Shown here: piece after piece, positions 1 to 8,930 of the stretch | Layout of the letters: each line of letters begins with the position of its first letter | How positions within the stretch are numbered: the stretch's first letter is position 1 | Source of the DNA: Eggerthellaceae bacterium | GTDB lineage: Bacteria > Actinomycetota > Coriobacteriia > Coriobacteriales > Eggerthellaceae | NCBI GenBank assembly: GCA_017511465.1 | Contig: JAFWJU010000085.1 | Location: 1 to 40,537 of the forward strand | Length of the DNA stretch: 40,537 bases | Reading direction: 5' to 3' | Notes under the pieces: generated by a model | Database searches by the model: none | The model's input: only the letters and a program-made list of their open reading frames with translations | Told to the model about the DNA's origin: nothing | Program-made: the position numbers and the translations under genes

Positions 1-1
1 C

Positions 2-712
2 GAGGGGATGCTCTGCGAGAGGACGAATAAGGGCGTGCTCGTGTTGTTGTACACGGGATCGAACCCCGATGTCGTGATCGCGGACGATGTTGTGCGCATC
101 GAGCCCTACGCGTTCAGCAACGCCCGTGGCGTGCGCACGCTGCACCTGCCGGCGTCCATCAAGACAATTGGCACGGCTGGTTTAAGCGTGTGGAGTTATG
201 TGGACCACATCCATGTGGAGTTGGCGTCGCCCATAGAAGGGCGAACCGAATTCGACTTCCAGTTCCCGAACACTTCGCGTTCGGTTCACAGCATTTCGTT
301 AGCGCTTGCCGGCTCGAGTTGGGTGAATGTTCCGGACATCATGGCGCAATACGACAATTGCGTTGTCAATGCGCATGATTACCGCGGGCTCGGCCGCGAC
401 AGCATCAGCGTTTACGAGCAGATCCGCCGCATCATTGCGCGTCTTGAAGACCCCATTCTGCTGACGAACGTCAACCGCAGCTTGTTCGACCGGTTGATTA
501 AAGAGCATATCGAGGAAATCTGCGTCGATATTTCGCGTCATGACGACAGGCAGGCAATCGACTCGCTCATCACGTTCGGCTATTTGAACGAGGGTAATCT
601 CGAGACCGTGATTACCGCTGTCGGCCGCCTGCAAGACGCTGCCATGACAGCGTATCTCCTCGAAGTAAAACGCCGTCGGTTCAACAAGCGAACGTTTGAC
701 TTCGATTTGTGA
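2..712 (+). CDS. Leucine-rich-repeat (BspA/LRR_5-like) cytosolic protein, C-terminal part (cassette A)
   Basis: The frame is open to the window edge, so only the C-terminal ~236 residues are seen; the ATG at 8 is probably internal. The first ~60 residues hold LRR_5-type repeats (ADDVVRIEPYAFSNARGVRTL pattern, 'I..YAF..a..v..L.LP.siktIG'). The last ~90 residues form a helical, ankyrin-like tail ending in RTFDFDL. The same tail (consensus L..G.ld..N...vI......a...LLe.k...F....fDfdl) closes the two other LRR proteins of the window (ends at 30330 and 36747), which shows they are paralogues. No membrane segment is seen in the visible part. The vWA gene follows 56 bp downstream on the same strand, as in the other two cassettes. 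A scaffolding or recognition role for the vWA/AAA+ pair is inference. Confidence 0.8.
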   Translation, partial: EGMLCERTNKGVLVLLYTGSNPDVVIADDVVRIEPYAFSNARGVRTLHLPASIKTIGTAGLSVWSYVDHIHVELASPIEGRTEFDFQFPNTSRSVHSISLALAGSSWVNVPDIMAQYDNCVVNAHDYRGLGRDSISVYEQIRRIIARLEDPILLTNVNRSLFDRLIKEHIEEICVDISRHDDRQAIDSLITFGYLNEGNLETVITAVGRLQDAAMTAYLLEVKRRRFNKRTFDFDL

Positions 713-768
713 GGCATGTGCCAATTACTCCTGTCCCCATTGGCACATGCCTGTGAGATAATTCTTGT

Positions 769-2433
769 ATGGCACAAATGGTCGATGAAAAGCAACAACG
801 CTGGGATAGGGCAGCTAAAGTGGCGCTCGAAATCGTCGACGAGTCACGCGTCCAGCTGATGCTGAAGTTCCGCTTTCTCGACCTAGCATTATGGCGTATG
901 CCCGCAGAGCCCGTGCACGTGCAGGGACGCTATTGGCTTGCGACTGATGCTCAAAAGATCTACTTCGAGCCCTATAGCGCCCTCATGCGTTTCGAGCAAG
1001 GCTTCGACGAGGCCGTGCGCGATTACTTGCACCTGGTCATGCATTGCATATTCCGCCATCCGTTCGACGAAACGCATGCGCGCCACGATGCATGGTGGCT
1101 TGCTTGTGACGTCGTTGCCGAGAGCGTCGCGATGGAAATGTGCGCCGGTCGTTTCCCAAGTGCGGATGATAAGGCGCGAAAACAAGCGCTGTCGGAACTC
1201 AGGCTTTTATGCGGTCAGCTAACGCCTGGAAAGCTGTACATGTTGTTTGAACGCGCGTTGACGGCACCTTATGGCACGACGTACCGCGACCTGTCTTCAG
1301 ACCGCATCGTCGAGTTTCAGTCGCTGTTCGAACGTGACAATCACGAAGCGTGGCCGTCGTTTTCAAAGGGTGAGAATCAGGAAACGCCAGGCGATGTCGA
1401 GGAATTGGCGCAACCTGATGATTCTGCCGACGATGGCTCTGATTCCGATCAGCGCGAGATGCAATTCGTGGGCGAGACAGCAGAAACCGAGCAACAAGAA
1501 ATCGAGCATCCCGAAGACGCGCAATCGCAAGACGACGCTGACGAGGAGGCGCAAGGCGAATCCGATGACGCCCAAGATGCATCCGAGGATTCAGATGACG
1601 GCGACAACCTTGAGAGCGACTGGCACGGCTCATCTTCCGAGGAAGACACTGAAGATGAGCTGAAGGATGAGAAATCCGAGGAAGAGCGCGATTGGGAGGA
1701 AATCGCCAAGCAGATCGAGATGAACCTCGAGACGTTCTCGCGCGAATGGGGCGACGAGGCTGGTGCGCTCATCGCAAGCCTGGCAGTTGCCAACCGCAAG
1801 CGGTACGACTACGCCGATTTCCTGCGCCGTTTCACCATGCTTTCCGAGGAAATGAAGATCAACGACGACGAATACGACTACATCTTCTACACCTACGGGC
1901 TCGACTTGTACGGGAACATGCCGCTTGTCGAACCGCTCGAGTACAAGGAAACGCAACGCATCAGGGATTTCGTCATTGCCATTGACACATCGGAATCGTG
2001 TAGCGGCGACTTGGTGAAGCGTTTCATCGAGCACACGTTCTCGATTATGAAGAAGTCCGAGGATTTCGCCCATGCGGTGAACATCCACGTCATCCAATGC
2101 GACGCGAAGGTGCAGGCTGATACGAAGATCACCGACCTACGCGATGTCGACACGTTCATGGAAGGCTTCTACGTGCGTGGCATGGGCGGCACCGATTTCC
2201 GCCCCGTGTTCTCATATGTCAACGACCTTCGCAAACGAGGGGAATTAACCGATATGAAAGGCCTTGTTTACTTTACTGATGGTTTGGGGCAGTTTCCAGA
2301 GGCCGCTCCCGATTACGATGCCGCTTTCGTGTTCATGGATGACGGCGATAGCCACATACCGAGTGTGCCGCCCTGGGCCATGAAAGTGATACTTGACGAA
2401 GAGGGAATCAACCGTTTCAGGAGCAACGTGTAA
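769..2433 (+). CDS. vWA-like protein with metallopeptidase-like N-domain (DUF2201 type), cassette A
   Basis: 554 residues. The N-domain (1-200) matches the DUF2201 N-terminal 'putative metallopeptidase' pattern: His88-x3-His92-x4-His97 followed by W..aCD (Asp114). The Glu expected in HExxH is Leu here, so proteolysis is doubtful. Residues ~205-310 are an acidic, Ser/Asp/Glu/Gln-rich linker of low complexity. The C-domain (~310-554) is a vWA-like fold with a complete MIDAS: Asp406-x-Ser408-x-Ser410, Thr475 and Asp504. No signal peptide or membrane segment is seen, so it is cytosolic. The start ATG has only a weak purine stretch upstream. The stop lies 13 bp before the AAA+ gene, implying translational coupling. 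vWA proteins next to MoxR ATPases normally act as substrate adaptors; the actual client here is unknown. Confidence 0.88.
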   Translation: MAQMVDEKQQRWDRAAKVALEIVDESRVQLMLKFRFLDLALWRMPAEPVHVQGRYWLATDAQKIYFEPYSALMRFEQGFDEAVRDYLHLVMHCIFRHPFDETHARHDAWWLACDVVAESVAMEMCAGRFPSADDKARKQALSELRLLCGQLTPGKLYMLFERALTAPYGTTYRDLSSDRIVEFQSLFERDNHEAWPSFSKGENQETPGDVEELAQPDDSADDGSDSDQREMQFVGETAETEQQEIEHPEDAQSQDDADEEAQGESDDAQDASEDSDDGDNLESDWHGSSSEEDTEDELKDEKSEEERDWEEIAKQIEMNLETFSREWGDEAGALIASLAVANRKRYDYADFLRRFTMLSEEMKINDDEYDYIFYTYGLDLYGNMPLVEPLEYKETQRIRDFVIAIDTSESCSGDLVKRFIEHTFSIMKKSEDFAHAVNIHVIQCDAKVQADTKITDLRDVDTFMEGFYVRGMGGTDFRPVFSYVNDLRKRGELTDMKGLVYFTDGLGQFPEAAPDYDAAFVFMDDGDSHIPSVPPWAMKVILDEEGINRFRSNV

Positions 2434-2446
2434 GAGAGGATCCGGC

Positions 2447-4771
2447 ATGAATATCGCGACAGCGAAAGAGCAGATCAAGGACACCGTCGAGGCGTACTTG
2501 CAAAGAGACGATGCGGGCATGTACGTTATCAGCCCCGCCAGGCAGCGTCCGATGTTTCTCGTGGGCGCTCCCGGCATCGGCAAGACGGCCATTATCGAGC
2601 AAATCGCGCAAGAGCTTGAAATCGGGGTCGTGTCGTATTCCATGACGCACCACACACGCCAGAGTGCGCTGGGCTTGCCGCGCATCGTGCACCGCGAATT
2701 CGAAGGCTTCGAATATGAAGCCTCTGAGTACACGATGAGCGAGATCGTCAGCGCCGTGTACGACTACATGGAGCGCACGGGGCTCGATCGTGGCATCCTG
2801 TTCCTTGACGAGATCAACTGCGTTTCGGAAACGCTGTATCCGTCGATGCTGCAATTCCTGCAGTTCAAGACGTTCGGCCGACATCGCGTACCTGAGGATT
2901 GGATTATCGTGTGTGCAGGCAACCCGCCCGAGTACAACAAGTCGGTGCATGAGTTCGATGTCGTGACACTCGACCGCTTGCGCGAGATCGATGTTGAACC
3001 CGACTATGCCGCTTTCAAGCGCTATGCGTCCGAAAAGGGGATACACCCTGCCGTCACCACGTTCCTCGAGGCGAAACCCGATTGCTTCTACAAGGTGGAA
3101 GCCAAACCGGGTGGCGGCAAGAGTTTCGTGACTGCGCGCGGTTGGGAAGACCTCGCGGAAGTCATCACGCTGTACGAGCAGCTTGGCAAGACATGCGATC
3201 ACGAACTGTTCGTGCAGTTCTTGCGCGATGACGATATCGCAGACCGTTTCTCCGTGTACTACAGCCTGTTCGACAAGTACCGCTCCGACTACCAAATCAG
3301 CCGCATACTGGCCGGTGACGCGAGCGCCGAGATAGAGACGCGCGCCAAGAACGCTGAATTCGACGAGCGCGTGGCACTGCTCGGCCTCGTGCTGGATGCG
3401 CTATCCGCCCAGTGCTCGCGAGCGCTCGATCAAGAAGGCGTTGTCATAGAGCTGCGCGACATGTTACGGGAAGCGAAGCCGAAGCTCTTGGATGGCGGCA
3501 CGGTTGAAGACGCCATTGTCGTTCCCATGCGCAAACGCGAAGCCGCGCTCGCGCGCAAGGTTGCGGCAGGCACGGCGAAGCAAGCATACCAGCGCAAGGA
3601 GCGCTTGGTCATTTCAGCGCTCAAGGATATCGTAGCCAAATGTTCGCTCGAGCGTACCGAAGAGGGCCCCGAGGCGTTCGCAACGGTCAACGCCGCATAC
3701 CATGATCAGGTCGACGGCATCCAGCCGCTTGTTGACGAAGCGGATTCCAGCATGACGAGCGCTTTCAGGTTCATAGAGAGCTGCTTCGGAAATTCGCGCG
3801 AAATGCTCGTGTTCATGGCCGAGCTTTCGACGCGCGCGGCGACGACGCAGTTCATTGCCCATTACGGAAACGACCGCTACTACGCCCACAACGATGAGCT
3901 GCAGGTTGACGTATCACGCAAGAACTTGTCAGACCGCGTGAGAGAGCTAACCGATTTAGAAAACGCCGATGCGCCGGTAAGCTTAGCCGAGTCGCTCACC
4001 GTGGATATGGGAGGCTCTGCGGGCCTGTCTCGCGCCTCGAGCGCCGTACCTGCAGCCAAGAAGACAGCATCGGCGCTGAAAGAGGGCGGCATAGCCGCAT
4101 ATTACAGCGGCAAGCAGTTTGAATGGGGCTTTGCCAGCATGTCGCGCATGACGCTTCCCGGCATGAAAGGCAAGTGCGTGCTCAACGTGTGTTGCCGACG
4201 CGGCAAGGGCGTTTACAAGATGTCCGCGATGGTTGGCGCAGAAGGCCGCGTCATCGGAGTCGACTGGTCGCCGAGCTATATTGCCGATGCCAAGGATGGC
4301 GAGCAGAGCGCTTTGCGCAAGAACCATCTCAAGGAATCGAATATGGAGTTTCATGTCGCCTATCCTGAAAGCCTTATCGAAGCGGGCATAGGCGATAATT
4401 CGGTTGACATCGTATACATAAACAACGTCATGACGCTGGTATACGATCCGCAGGCAACAATTAAGGAGTTCCGTCGTGTGCTGAAGCCGGATGGCTTGCT
4501 TGTGTGCGAGACCATCTTTGCAAGCGGCCAACGTGAGAATGCGGTTGTCGAGAAGGCGCGATCCATTGGAAACAGCATCCAGGCTGCGCGCACGAAGGAA
4601 GAGTTCTTCGAGCTACTTGACAATGCGGGCTTCGGCGAACCCGATATCGTTGACGAATTCGAGGTTACTGCGAATCAGGGCTTCATTGCGAGCAAAACCG
4701 TTGATGTCGTGGAGAGCGAAGAAGACGTGACGTATTCGGCAGTTGCCATCAACGTGTGTAAGCCCGCATAA
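2447..4771 (+). CDS. MoxR-type AAA+ ATPase fused to a SAM-dependent methyltransferase (cassette A)
   Basis: 774 residues. The start at 2447 is chosen because GAGAGGA sits 6 bp upstream and because the two paralogues begin at the same place (M-N/D-I-A). Residues 1-250 are AAA+: Walker A GAPGIGKT 40-47, Walker B ILFLDE 117-122, sensor-1-like CAGNPPEYNKS 156-166 and LDRLR at 175-179. Residues ~290-490 are a helical domain shared with the other two ATPases and with the stand-alone protein at 32855-33514. A small-residue linker (~500-545) leads to a class I methyltransferase domain (~548-774) beginning AAYYSGKQFEW. Its motif I is degenerate (VLNVCCRRGKG instead of VLDxGCGxGxG) but the acidic residue after beta-2 (GVDW, Asp606) is kept. 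The other AAA+ copies lack the methyltransferase domain. Substrate and client are unknown. Confidence 0.88.
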   Translation: MNIATAKEQIKDTVEAYLQRDDAGMYVISPARQRPMFLVGAPGIGKTAIIEQIAQELEIGVVSYSMTHHTRQSALGLPRIVHREFEGFEYEASEYTMSEIVSAVYDYMERTGLDRGILFLDEINCVSETLYPSMLQFLQFKTFGRHRVPEDWIIVCAGNPPEYNKSVHEFDVVTLDRLREIDVEPDYAAFKRYASEKGIHPAVTTFLEAKPDCFYKVEAKPGGGKSFVTARGWEDLAEVITLYEQLGKTCDHELFVQFLRDDDIADRFSVYYSLFDKYRSDYQISRILAGDASAEIETRAKNAEFDERVALLGLVLDALSAQCSRALDQEGVVIELRDMLREAKPKLLDGGTVEDAIVVPMRKREAALARKVAAGTAKQAYQRKERLVISALKDIVAKCSLERTEEGPEAFATVNAAYHDQVDGIQPLVDEADSSMTSAFRFIESCFGNSREMLVFMAELSTRAATTQFIAHYGNDRYYAHNDELQVDVSRKNLSDRVRELTDLENADAPVSLAESLTVDMGGSAGLSRASSAVPAAKKTASALKEGGIAAYYSGKQFEWGFASMSRMTLPGMKGKCVLNVCCRRGKGVYKMSAMVGAEGRVIGVDWSPSYIADAKDGEQSALRKNHLKESNMEFHVAYPESLIEAGIGDNSVDIVYINNVMTLVYDPQATIKEFRRVLKPDGLLVCETIFASGQRENAVVEKARSIGNSIQAARTKEEFFELLDNAGFGEPDIVDEFEVTANQGFIASKTVDVVESEEDVTYSAVAINVCKPA

Positions 4772-4815
4772 CACAATGCAAGCGCAGAAAGCCGTGTTTA
4801 ATGGGGAAAGAATGT

Positions 4816-4880
4816 TGTAAAACATGATTTGTCGTTGTGAAAAATGTATAATTTTACATTACACAGCACGATTTGTCGCT
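4816..4880 (+). promoter_or_regulatory. Probable lysR promoter with paired repeats
   Basis: A perfect TATAAT (4847-4852) has no recognisable -35 box. GATTTGTCG occurs twice, at 4826-4834 over the -35 position and at 4870-4878 just after the expected start site, 44 bp apart (about four helical turns). An inverted pair TGTAAAA (4816-4822) / TTTTACA (4852-4858) encloses the promoter. The arrangement suits autoregulation by the LysR protein encoded at 4899, which is inference. Confidence 0.45.
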
Positions 4881-4898
4881 TAAAGCGGAGGTCCCACA

Positions 4899-5810
4899 TT
4901 GGAGATTCAACAGCTACGCCATATGCAGTCTGCAGCCCGTCATTCGAGCTATGCCCGCGCAGCCACGGAGTGCTTTACGAGTCGCCAGAACATCGCACAT
5001 TCGGTGAAGGCCCTGGAAGCCGAGTTGGGCGTGGCCTTGTTCGAGCGCAAGGGCAACGGTGTCGTGCTCACTCCTGCGGGCAAGATCGTGGCACGTCGGG
5101 TAGACGGCATCGTGGCAGCGGTCGATAGCCTGCGTTTCATGTTCGTCGACATGGACGACCAAGACCGCACGCTGAGCCTGGCCATTAGCAACAACTTGTT
5201 CGCGGGTATTCCCTACGGCGTCGACGAGTACTTCGTAGAGTGGGGGAGCCGTCTGCGGTTCGTCGAGATGGATTGCGAGCGCTGCTATCGCGCGGTTCTT
5301 TCTGGTAAGGTTGACGCCGCCATCATGTCGTGCATGGAGCGCGAGTTCCAAAGCTGCAGTTCGTATGAGGTCATGGATTCTCCGGCGTTCATCATCACCG
5401 ACGAGTCTTCTCCGCTTGCCGCAAAGGAATTCGTATCGGTATCCGACCTGAAAAACCAACGTCTCCTGCTTATGAGCGAGCCCACGTTCCAGTACGAGCC
5501 CCTGTTCGCCCAGCTCGATTTGCTGGGTTATGACCGCAACGATGTAAACGTCATCGCATCAACCGGATCGATGGTTCACATGGTGCGCAAGCACGGCGGC
5601 GGGATCAGCGGCATCGTTTCCGCCAAGTTCGCTGACAAGCCACCGGCGGGCACTGCGGTCGTGCAAATATCCGACCCTCAGCTGAAATGGCACTTCTATA
5701 TCCTCTATCGCCTTTCGGCCGAAAGCTCGAGCATGGTTATGAAGCTTGCGCAGGGCGTGCGATCCGCATTCAAGGCCGACTCAATCGAAACGTATCCGAT
5801 GAGCCTGTAA
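4899..5810 (+). CDS. LysR-family transcriptional regulator
   Basis: 303 residues. It starts with TTG, supported by GGAGGTC 7 bp upstream and by the fit to the family N-terminus (MEIQQLRHM). Residues 1-60 form the winged HTH (SYARAATECFTSRQNIAHSV, then LEAELGVALFERKG and LTPAGK). Residues ~90-300 form the periplasmic-binding-protein-like effector domain, with ISNNLF and later KHGGGISGIVSA. The next operon downstream on the same strand encodes a molybdopterin enzyme, so that operon is its likeliest target besides itself. The effector is unknown; in related gut Actinobacteria such regulators sense the aromatic or acid substrate of the neighbouring reductase, but nothing in the sequence identifies it here. 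Confidence 0.9.
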   Translation: MEIQQLRHMQSAARHSSYARAATECFTSRQNIAHSVKALEAELGVALFERKGNGVVLTPAGKIVARRVDGIVAAVDSLRFMFVDMDDQDRTLSLAISNNLFAGIPYGVDEYFVEWGSRLRFVEMDCERCYRAVLSGKVDAAIMSCMEREFQSCSSYEVMDSPAFIITDESSPLAAKEFVSVSDLKNQRLLLMSEPTFQYEPLFAQLDLLGYDRNDVNVIASTGSMVHMVRKHGGGISGIVSAKFADKPPAGTAVVQISDPQLKWHFYILYRLSAESSSMVMKLAQGVRSAFKADSIETYPMSL

Positions 5811-5833
5811 AGAGCCGCCAACGCAGCAGATCT

Positions 5834-5877
5834 ATGCTTCCCTATTTTTGCCTCGATAGGGGCATGAAACGCTTTTT
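5834..5877 (+). terminator. Possible lysR terminator
   Basis: ATGCttCCCTAT pairs with ATAGGGGCAT (stem arms ending at 5845 and starting at 5856), but the T-run (5873-5877) is about 8 bp beyond the stem, so this is a weak candidate. Confidence 0.3.
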
Positions 5878-6271
5878 AATTTAGTGTTGCGCATTTGATT
5901 AGTGACATCAGTGTCAATCACTCTTTGGTTAGCAATGCCCGTAGAAGCCGTTCTCTAATAGACAAACAGCATTTGTCCTATGGCAAATGTGATATTGCTA
6001 CTCTTGCGAAAAGAGTCGCCATCAAGCCTTTTGACTGGCGAAGCTATAACGGCACTTGTCGTGACCTACTACTTATAACAGAACTATATAAGCCGATAGT
6101 AGCCTTGTGGCTCAAAAACCCATTGCACAAGATATAGATATAAGGCTTCGTTACTAATCCGAACGAACTCTTTTGATGATATTTCGTAATTGACAGTCCA
6201 CTAAAGCTGTCAAGTACCTTTTGCCCCACTGCAAACAACAGGCTTCTTCCTTTACATACATATAGATACCA

Positions 6272-6322
6272 AAATGATTGGTGATTAATAGCTAGGGTGG
6301 CTATTAATGTATCCAATCGTTT
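6272..6322. promoter_or_regulatory. Large interrupted palindrome upstream of the molybdoenzyme operon
   Basis: ATTAATAGC (6284-6292) and GCTATTAAT (6300-6308) are perfect arms around a 7-nt centre. The symmetry resumes outside them with AATGATTGG (6273-6281) against CCAATCGTT (6313-6321), one mismatch. It lies 28 bp before the start codon, between any promoter and the ribosome-binding site, so it could be an operator or a leader hairpin. Confidence 0.5.
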
Positions 6323-6349
6323 TGAGACGAGTTGAAAGGAGAGGGTAGT

Positions 6350-8893
6350 ATGATCGATATGAATTCGATCGCCAGCGATGTGTTGGCTGCCACGCCAAAG
6401 ACTGGGCCGGTTAACGCGACCGAGTGGAAGACCCAGGTTGGCGATGAGACTATCTTCAGGACATGTGCGTGGTCTCCTCCGGGATGCCACCCGGTAGGAT
6501 GCGGCCTTCGCGTTCATGTGAAGGATGGCGTTGTCACCAAGATCGAAGGCGACCCCGAGCATCCCATCACCCGCGGCTCTCTTTGCCCGCGTTGCCTGGC
6601 TCTGAAGGAGTACATCTATCATCCCGATCGCATCGTGCACCCGATGAAGCGCGCCCGTGCTGACCGCGGTAAGGACAAGTGGGTAGAGTGCTCGTGGGAT
6701 GAGGCCACCGACCTCGTCGCCAATGCCGCACTCGAGATCACCGAGAAGTACGGCCCCGAGACCATCGCCGTTTTCGGCGGCACCGGCCGTGAGGCTAACA
6801 ACTGGTACCCGCAGTGGGCCAACCTGGTTTTCGGTACGCCCAACTCGGTTTACGCCCAGCCTGGCTGGTCTTGCTACGGCCCGCGCATGACCAACACCGC
6901 CTTCATGATGGGCGGCGGCTATCCCGAAATCGACTACGCAGCCAAGTTCCCGCTGCGCTACGACGACCCGCGCTTCACGCCGCCTGAGGTCGTTCTCGTT
7001 TGGGGCAAGGAGCCGCTGCGCTCGAACCCCGACGGCATTTACGGTCATGCCCTCATCGAGATGAAGCGCCGCTTCGGCACCAAGATCATCCATGTCGACC
7101 CGCGCATCACCTGGCTCGGCACCCGTTCCGAGGAAGTCCTGCAGGTCCGTCCTGGTACCGACACCGCTCTGGCCATGGCGTTCATCTACGTCCTCGCACA
7201 TGATGACCTGGTCGACCACGACTTCATCGATGGCTGGACCTACGGCTACGACGAGCTCGTCGAGCGCGTCCAGGAAATGCCTCCTTCCCGCGCTGCCGAG
7301 ATTTGCGGCGTTCCCGAGGAGCAGATTTGGCGTGCAGCCCGCCTGTTCGGCAACGCCAAGCCCTCCAGCGTGTGCTGGGGCCTCGCAACCGACGAGTCCA
7401 CGAACGGCGCCCAGCTGGGTATGTGCCTCGTGGCCCTCATGTCCATCACCGGCTTCCTGGATGCTCCCGGCGGCACGACGCTCGGCATGGGCGACGACCA
7501 GGGCAACGTCGTTCGCGACGGCGGCTCCATCTCCGCTGACGAGAAGGTTGACGACGCAACCGACTCCACGCTCGAGCTCGCTCTCAAGAACGGCATCATG
7601 TCGCCTGAGACGTGGTTCACCAAGCGCGTCGGTGTCGACAAGTATCCGTGCGTCGGCTCCGTTCTGTGGACGGTTCAGCCCGACGAGTTCCTGAAGGCCT
7701 GCGAGACCGGCAAGCCGTTCAAGTTCCATATGACGCAGTTCATCTCCTCCAACCCGATCTCCTGCATCGCAGGCGAGCCGCAGCGTTGGTGGAAGGCCCT
7801 GCGCGAAATGGACTTCAACTTCGCATGCGACCTGTTCATGAACCCCGTGATCATGGCATGCTGCGACGTGTTCCTGCCTGTTGCCTCCACCATCGAGCAT
7901 GACGGCCAGGTTGTTACTCACTACGGCCTGAACAGCTCCTTCTACGGCGCCGAGAACAAGTGCGTCCAGGTTGGCGACTGCAAGTCCGACATCGAGATCA
8001 TGCGCATGGTCGGCAAGAAGACGTATCCCGACTTCTGGAACCGCTTCGAGACCGACGAAGACTACAACAACTTCCACGTCTTCCGTTCGTGGCTGCCTTG
8101 GGAGACGCTGCGCAACAACGTCGTCACCATGTCCGACGAAGAGTACTACAAGTACAAGACCGGCCGCCTGCGTCCTGATGGCCAGGTTGGCTTCCCGACC
8201 CAAACCGGCCGCGTCGAGCTGTACTCGTATGCGTACGCGAACTTCCAGGAAGACCCGCTGCCGTACTACGAGGATCCGGCTTACGGTCCCGTTTCCATGC
8301 CCAACATGATGAAGGAAGAATATCCGTTCGTCCTCACGTCCGGCGCGCGTCGCCAGGAGTTCTTCCACTCCGAGCACAAGCAGGTTCCGTCGCTGCGTCA
8401 GATCAGCCCGTACCCCGAGGTCGACATCAACCCGGCCGACGCCGACCGCCTAGGCATCGAGCAGGGCGATTGGGTTGAGATTTGGTCCCCGTACGGCTCT
8501 TGCCGCCAGAAGGCCAAGGTCACCCCGACCATCAAGGAAGGCGTCGTCCACGCGATGCACGCGTTCTGGTACCCCGAGCAGGACGGTAACGAGCCCAACT
8601 TGTTCGGTGCTTTCAAGTCGAACATCAACATCCTCATGCCCACGAGCGTCAATGCGAAGACCGGCTTTGGCAACACCTTCAAGTCGATGATTTGCAACAT
8701 CAAGAAGGCCGAGGACAACAACGACACGAACTTCCCGGCTGACAAGGGCATCGTGCTCGAGGCTAGCCGCCAAGGCGAGTTCGAATACCAGGAGACGTGG
8801 CGTCCGGCCGACTCCCCGGTTGTCGACCCGATTCCGTACGACGAGATCATCAGCGCGCCCGAAACCCCGCTGATCGACAACATCGTCAAGTAG
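6350..8893 (+). CDS. Molybdopterin (bis-MGD) oxidoreductase catalytic subunit, dehydroxylase-like
   Basis: 847 residues; the ATG at 6350 follows AAGGAGAGGG. It belongs to the DMSO reductase superfamily. Cys39-x6-Cys46-x4-Cys51-x27-Cys79 should hold the [4Fe-4S] cluster. Cys175 in GWSCYGPR is positioned as the probable Mo ligand. There are later MGD-binding stretches (VDPRITWLGTR, VRPGTDTALAM) and a C-terminal molydopterin-dinucleotide-binding domain (VDINPADADRLGIEQGDW). No Tat signal is seen, so the enzyme is cytoplasmic. The CAWSPPGCHPVGCGL signature resembles, from memory, the catechol-dehydroxylase-like enzymes of Eggerthella and Gordonibacter; the substrate cannot be read off. The Fe-S partner follows 37 bp downstream and a SLC13-type carrier comes after that, forming one functional unit. 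Confidence 0.93.
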   Translation: MIDMNSIASDVLAATPKTGPVNATEWKTQVGDETIFRTCAWSPPGCHPVGCGLRVHVKDGVVTKIEGDPEHPITRGSLCPRCLALKEYIYHPDRIVHPMKRARADRGKDKWVECSWDEATDLVANAALEITEKYGPETIAVFGGTGREANNWYPQWANLVFGTPNSVYAQPGWSCYGPRMTNTAFMMGGGYPEIDYAAKFPLRYDDPRFTPPEVVLVWGKEPLRSNPDGIYGHALIEMKRRFGTKIIHVDPRITWLGTRSEEVLQVRPGTDTALAMAFIYVLAHDDLVDHDFIDGWTYGYDELVERVQEMPPSRAAEICGVPEEQIWRAARLFGNAKPSSVCWGLATDESTNGAQLGMCLVALMSITGFLDAPGGTTLGMGDDQGNVVRDGGSISADEKVDDATDSTLELALKNGIMSPETWFTKRVGVDKYPCVGSVLWTVQPDEFLKACETGKPFKFHMTQFISSNPISCIAGEPQRWWKALREMDFNFACDLFMNPVIMACCDVFLPVASTIEHDGQVVTHYGLNSSFYGAENKCVQVGDCKSDIEIMRMVGKKTYPDFWNRFETDEDYNNFHVFRSWLPWETLRNNVVTMSDEEYYKYKTGRLRPDGQVGFPTQTGRVELYSYAYANFQEDPLPYYEDPAYGPVSMPNMMKEEYPFVLTSGARRQEFFHSEHKQVPSLRQISPYPEVDINPADADRLGIEQGDWVEIWSPYGSCRQKAKVTPTIKEGVVHAMHAFWYPEQDGNEPNLFGAFKSNINILMPTSVNAKTGFGNTFKSMICNIKKAEDNNDTNFPADKGIVLEASRQGEFEYQETWRPADSPVVDPIPYDEIISAPETPLIDNIVK

Positions 8894-8930
8894 TTGCTAG
8901 TCATCGCGAAATTGAGAAGGGGGTTAGAAA

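Larger units (their letters stand above)
5811..6349 (+). promoter_or_regulatory. 539-bp non-coding regulatory stretch before the first molybdoenzyme
   Basis: No convincing gene is present, and AT content is higher than in the flanking genes. It holds three inverted repeats: GCATTTG/CAAATGt (5969-5990), TTGACAG/CTGTCAA (6190-6213, 10-bp spacer) and the large palindrome at 6272-6322 described separately. Several A/T-rich hexamers near 6258-6270 could serve as a -10 element but none has a clear -35 partner. A long leader for the downstream operon or binding sites for the upstream LysR regulator are both possible. Confidence 0.45.

Noticed and set aside
5895..6137. 80-codon frame in the intergenic stretch
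   Set aside because: No ribosome-binding site, non-ATG start, no recognisable family, and it runs through inverted repeats.
6044..8377. 777-codon open frame on the minus strand
   Set aside because: Antisense to the first molybdoenzyme, with the same biased composition; it arises from GC-rich codon usage.
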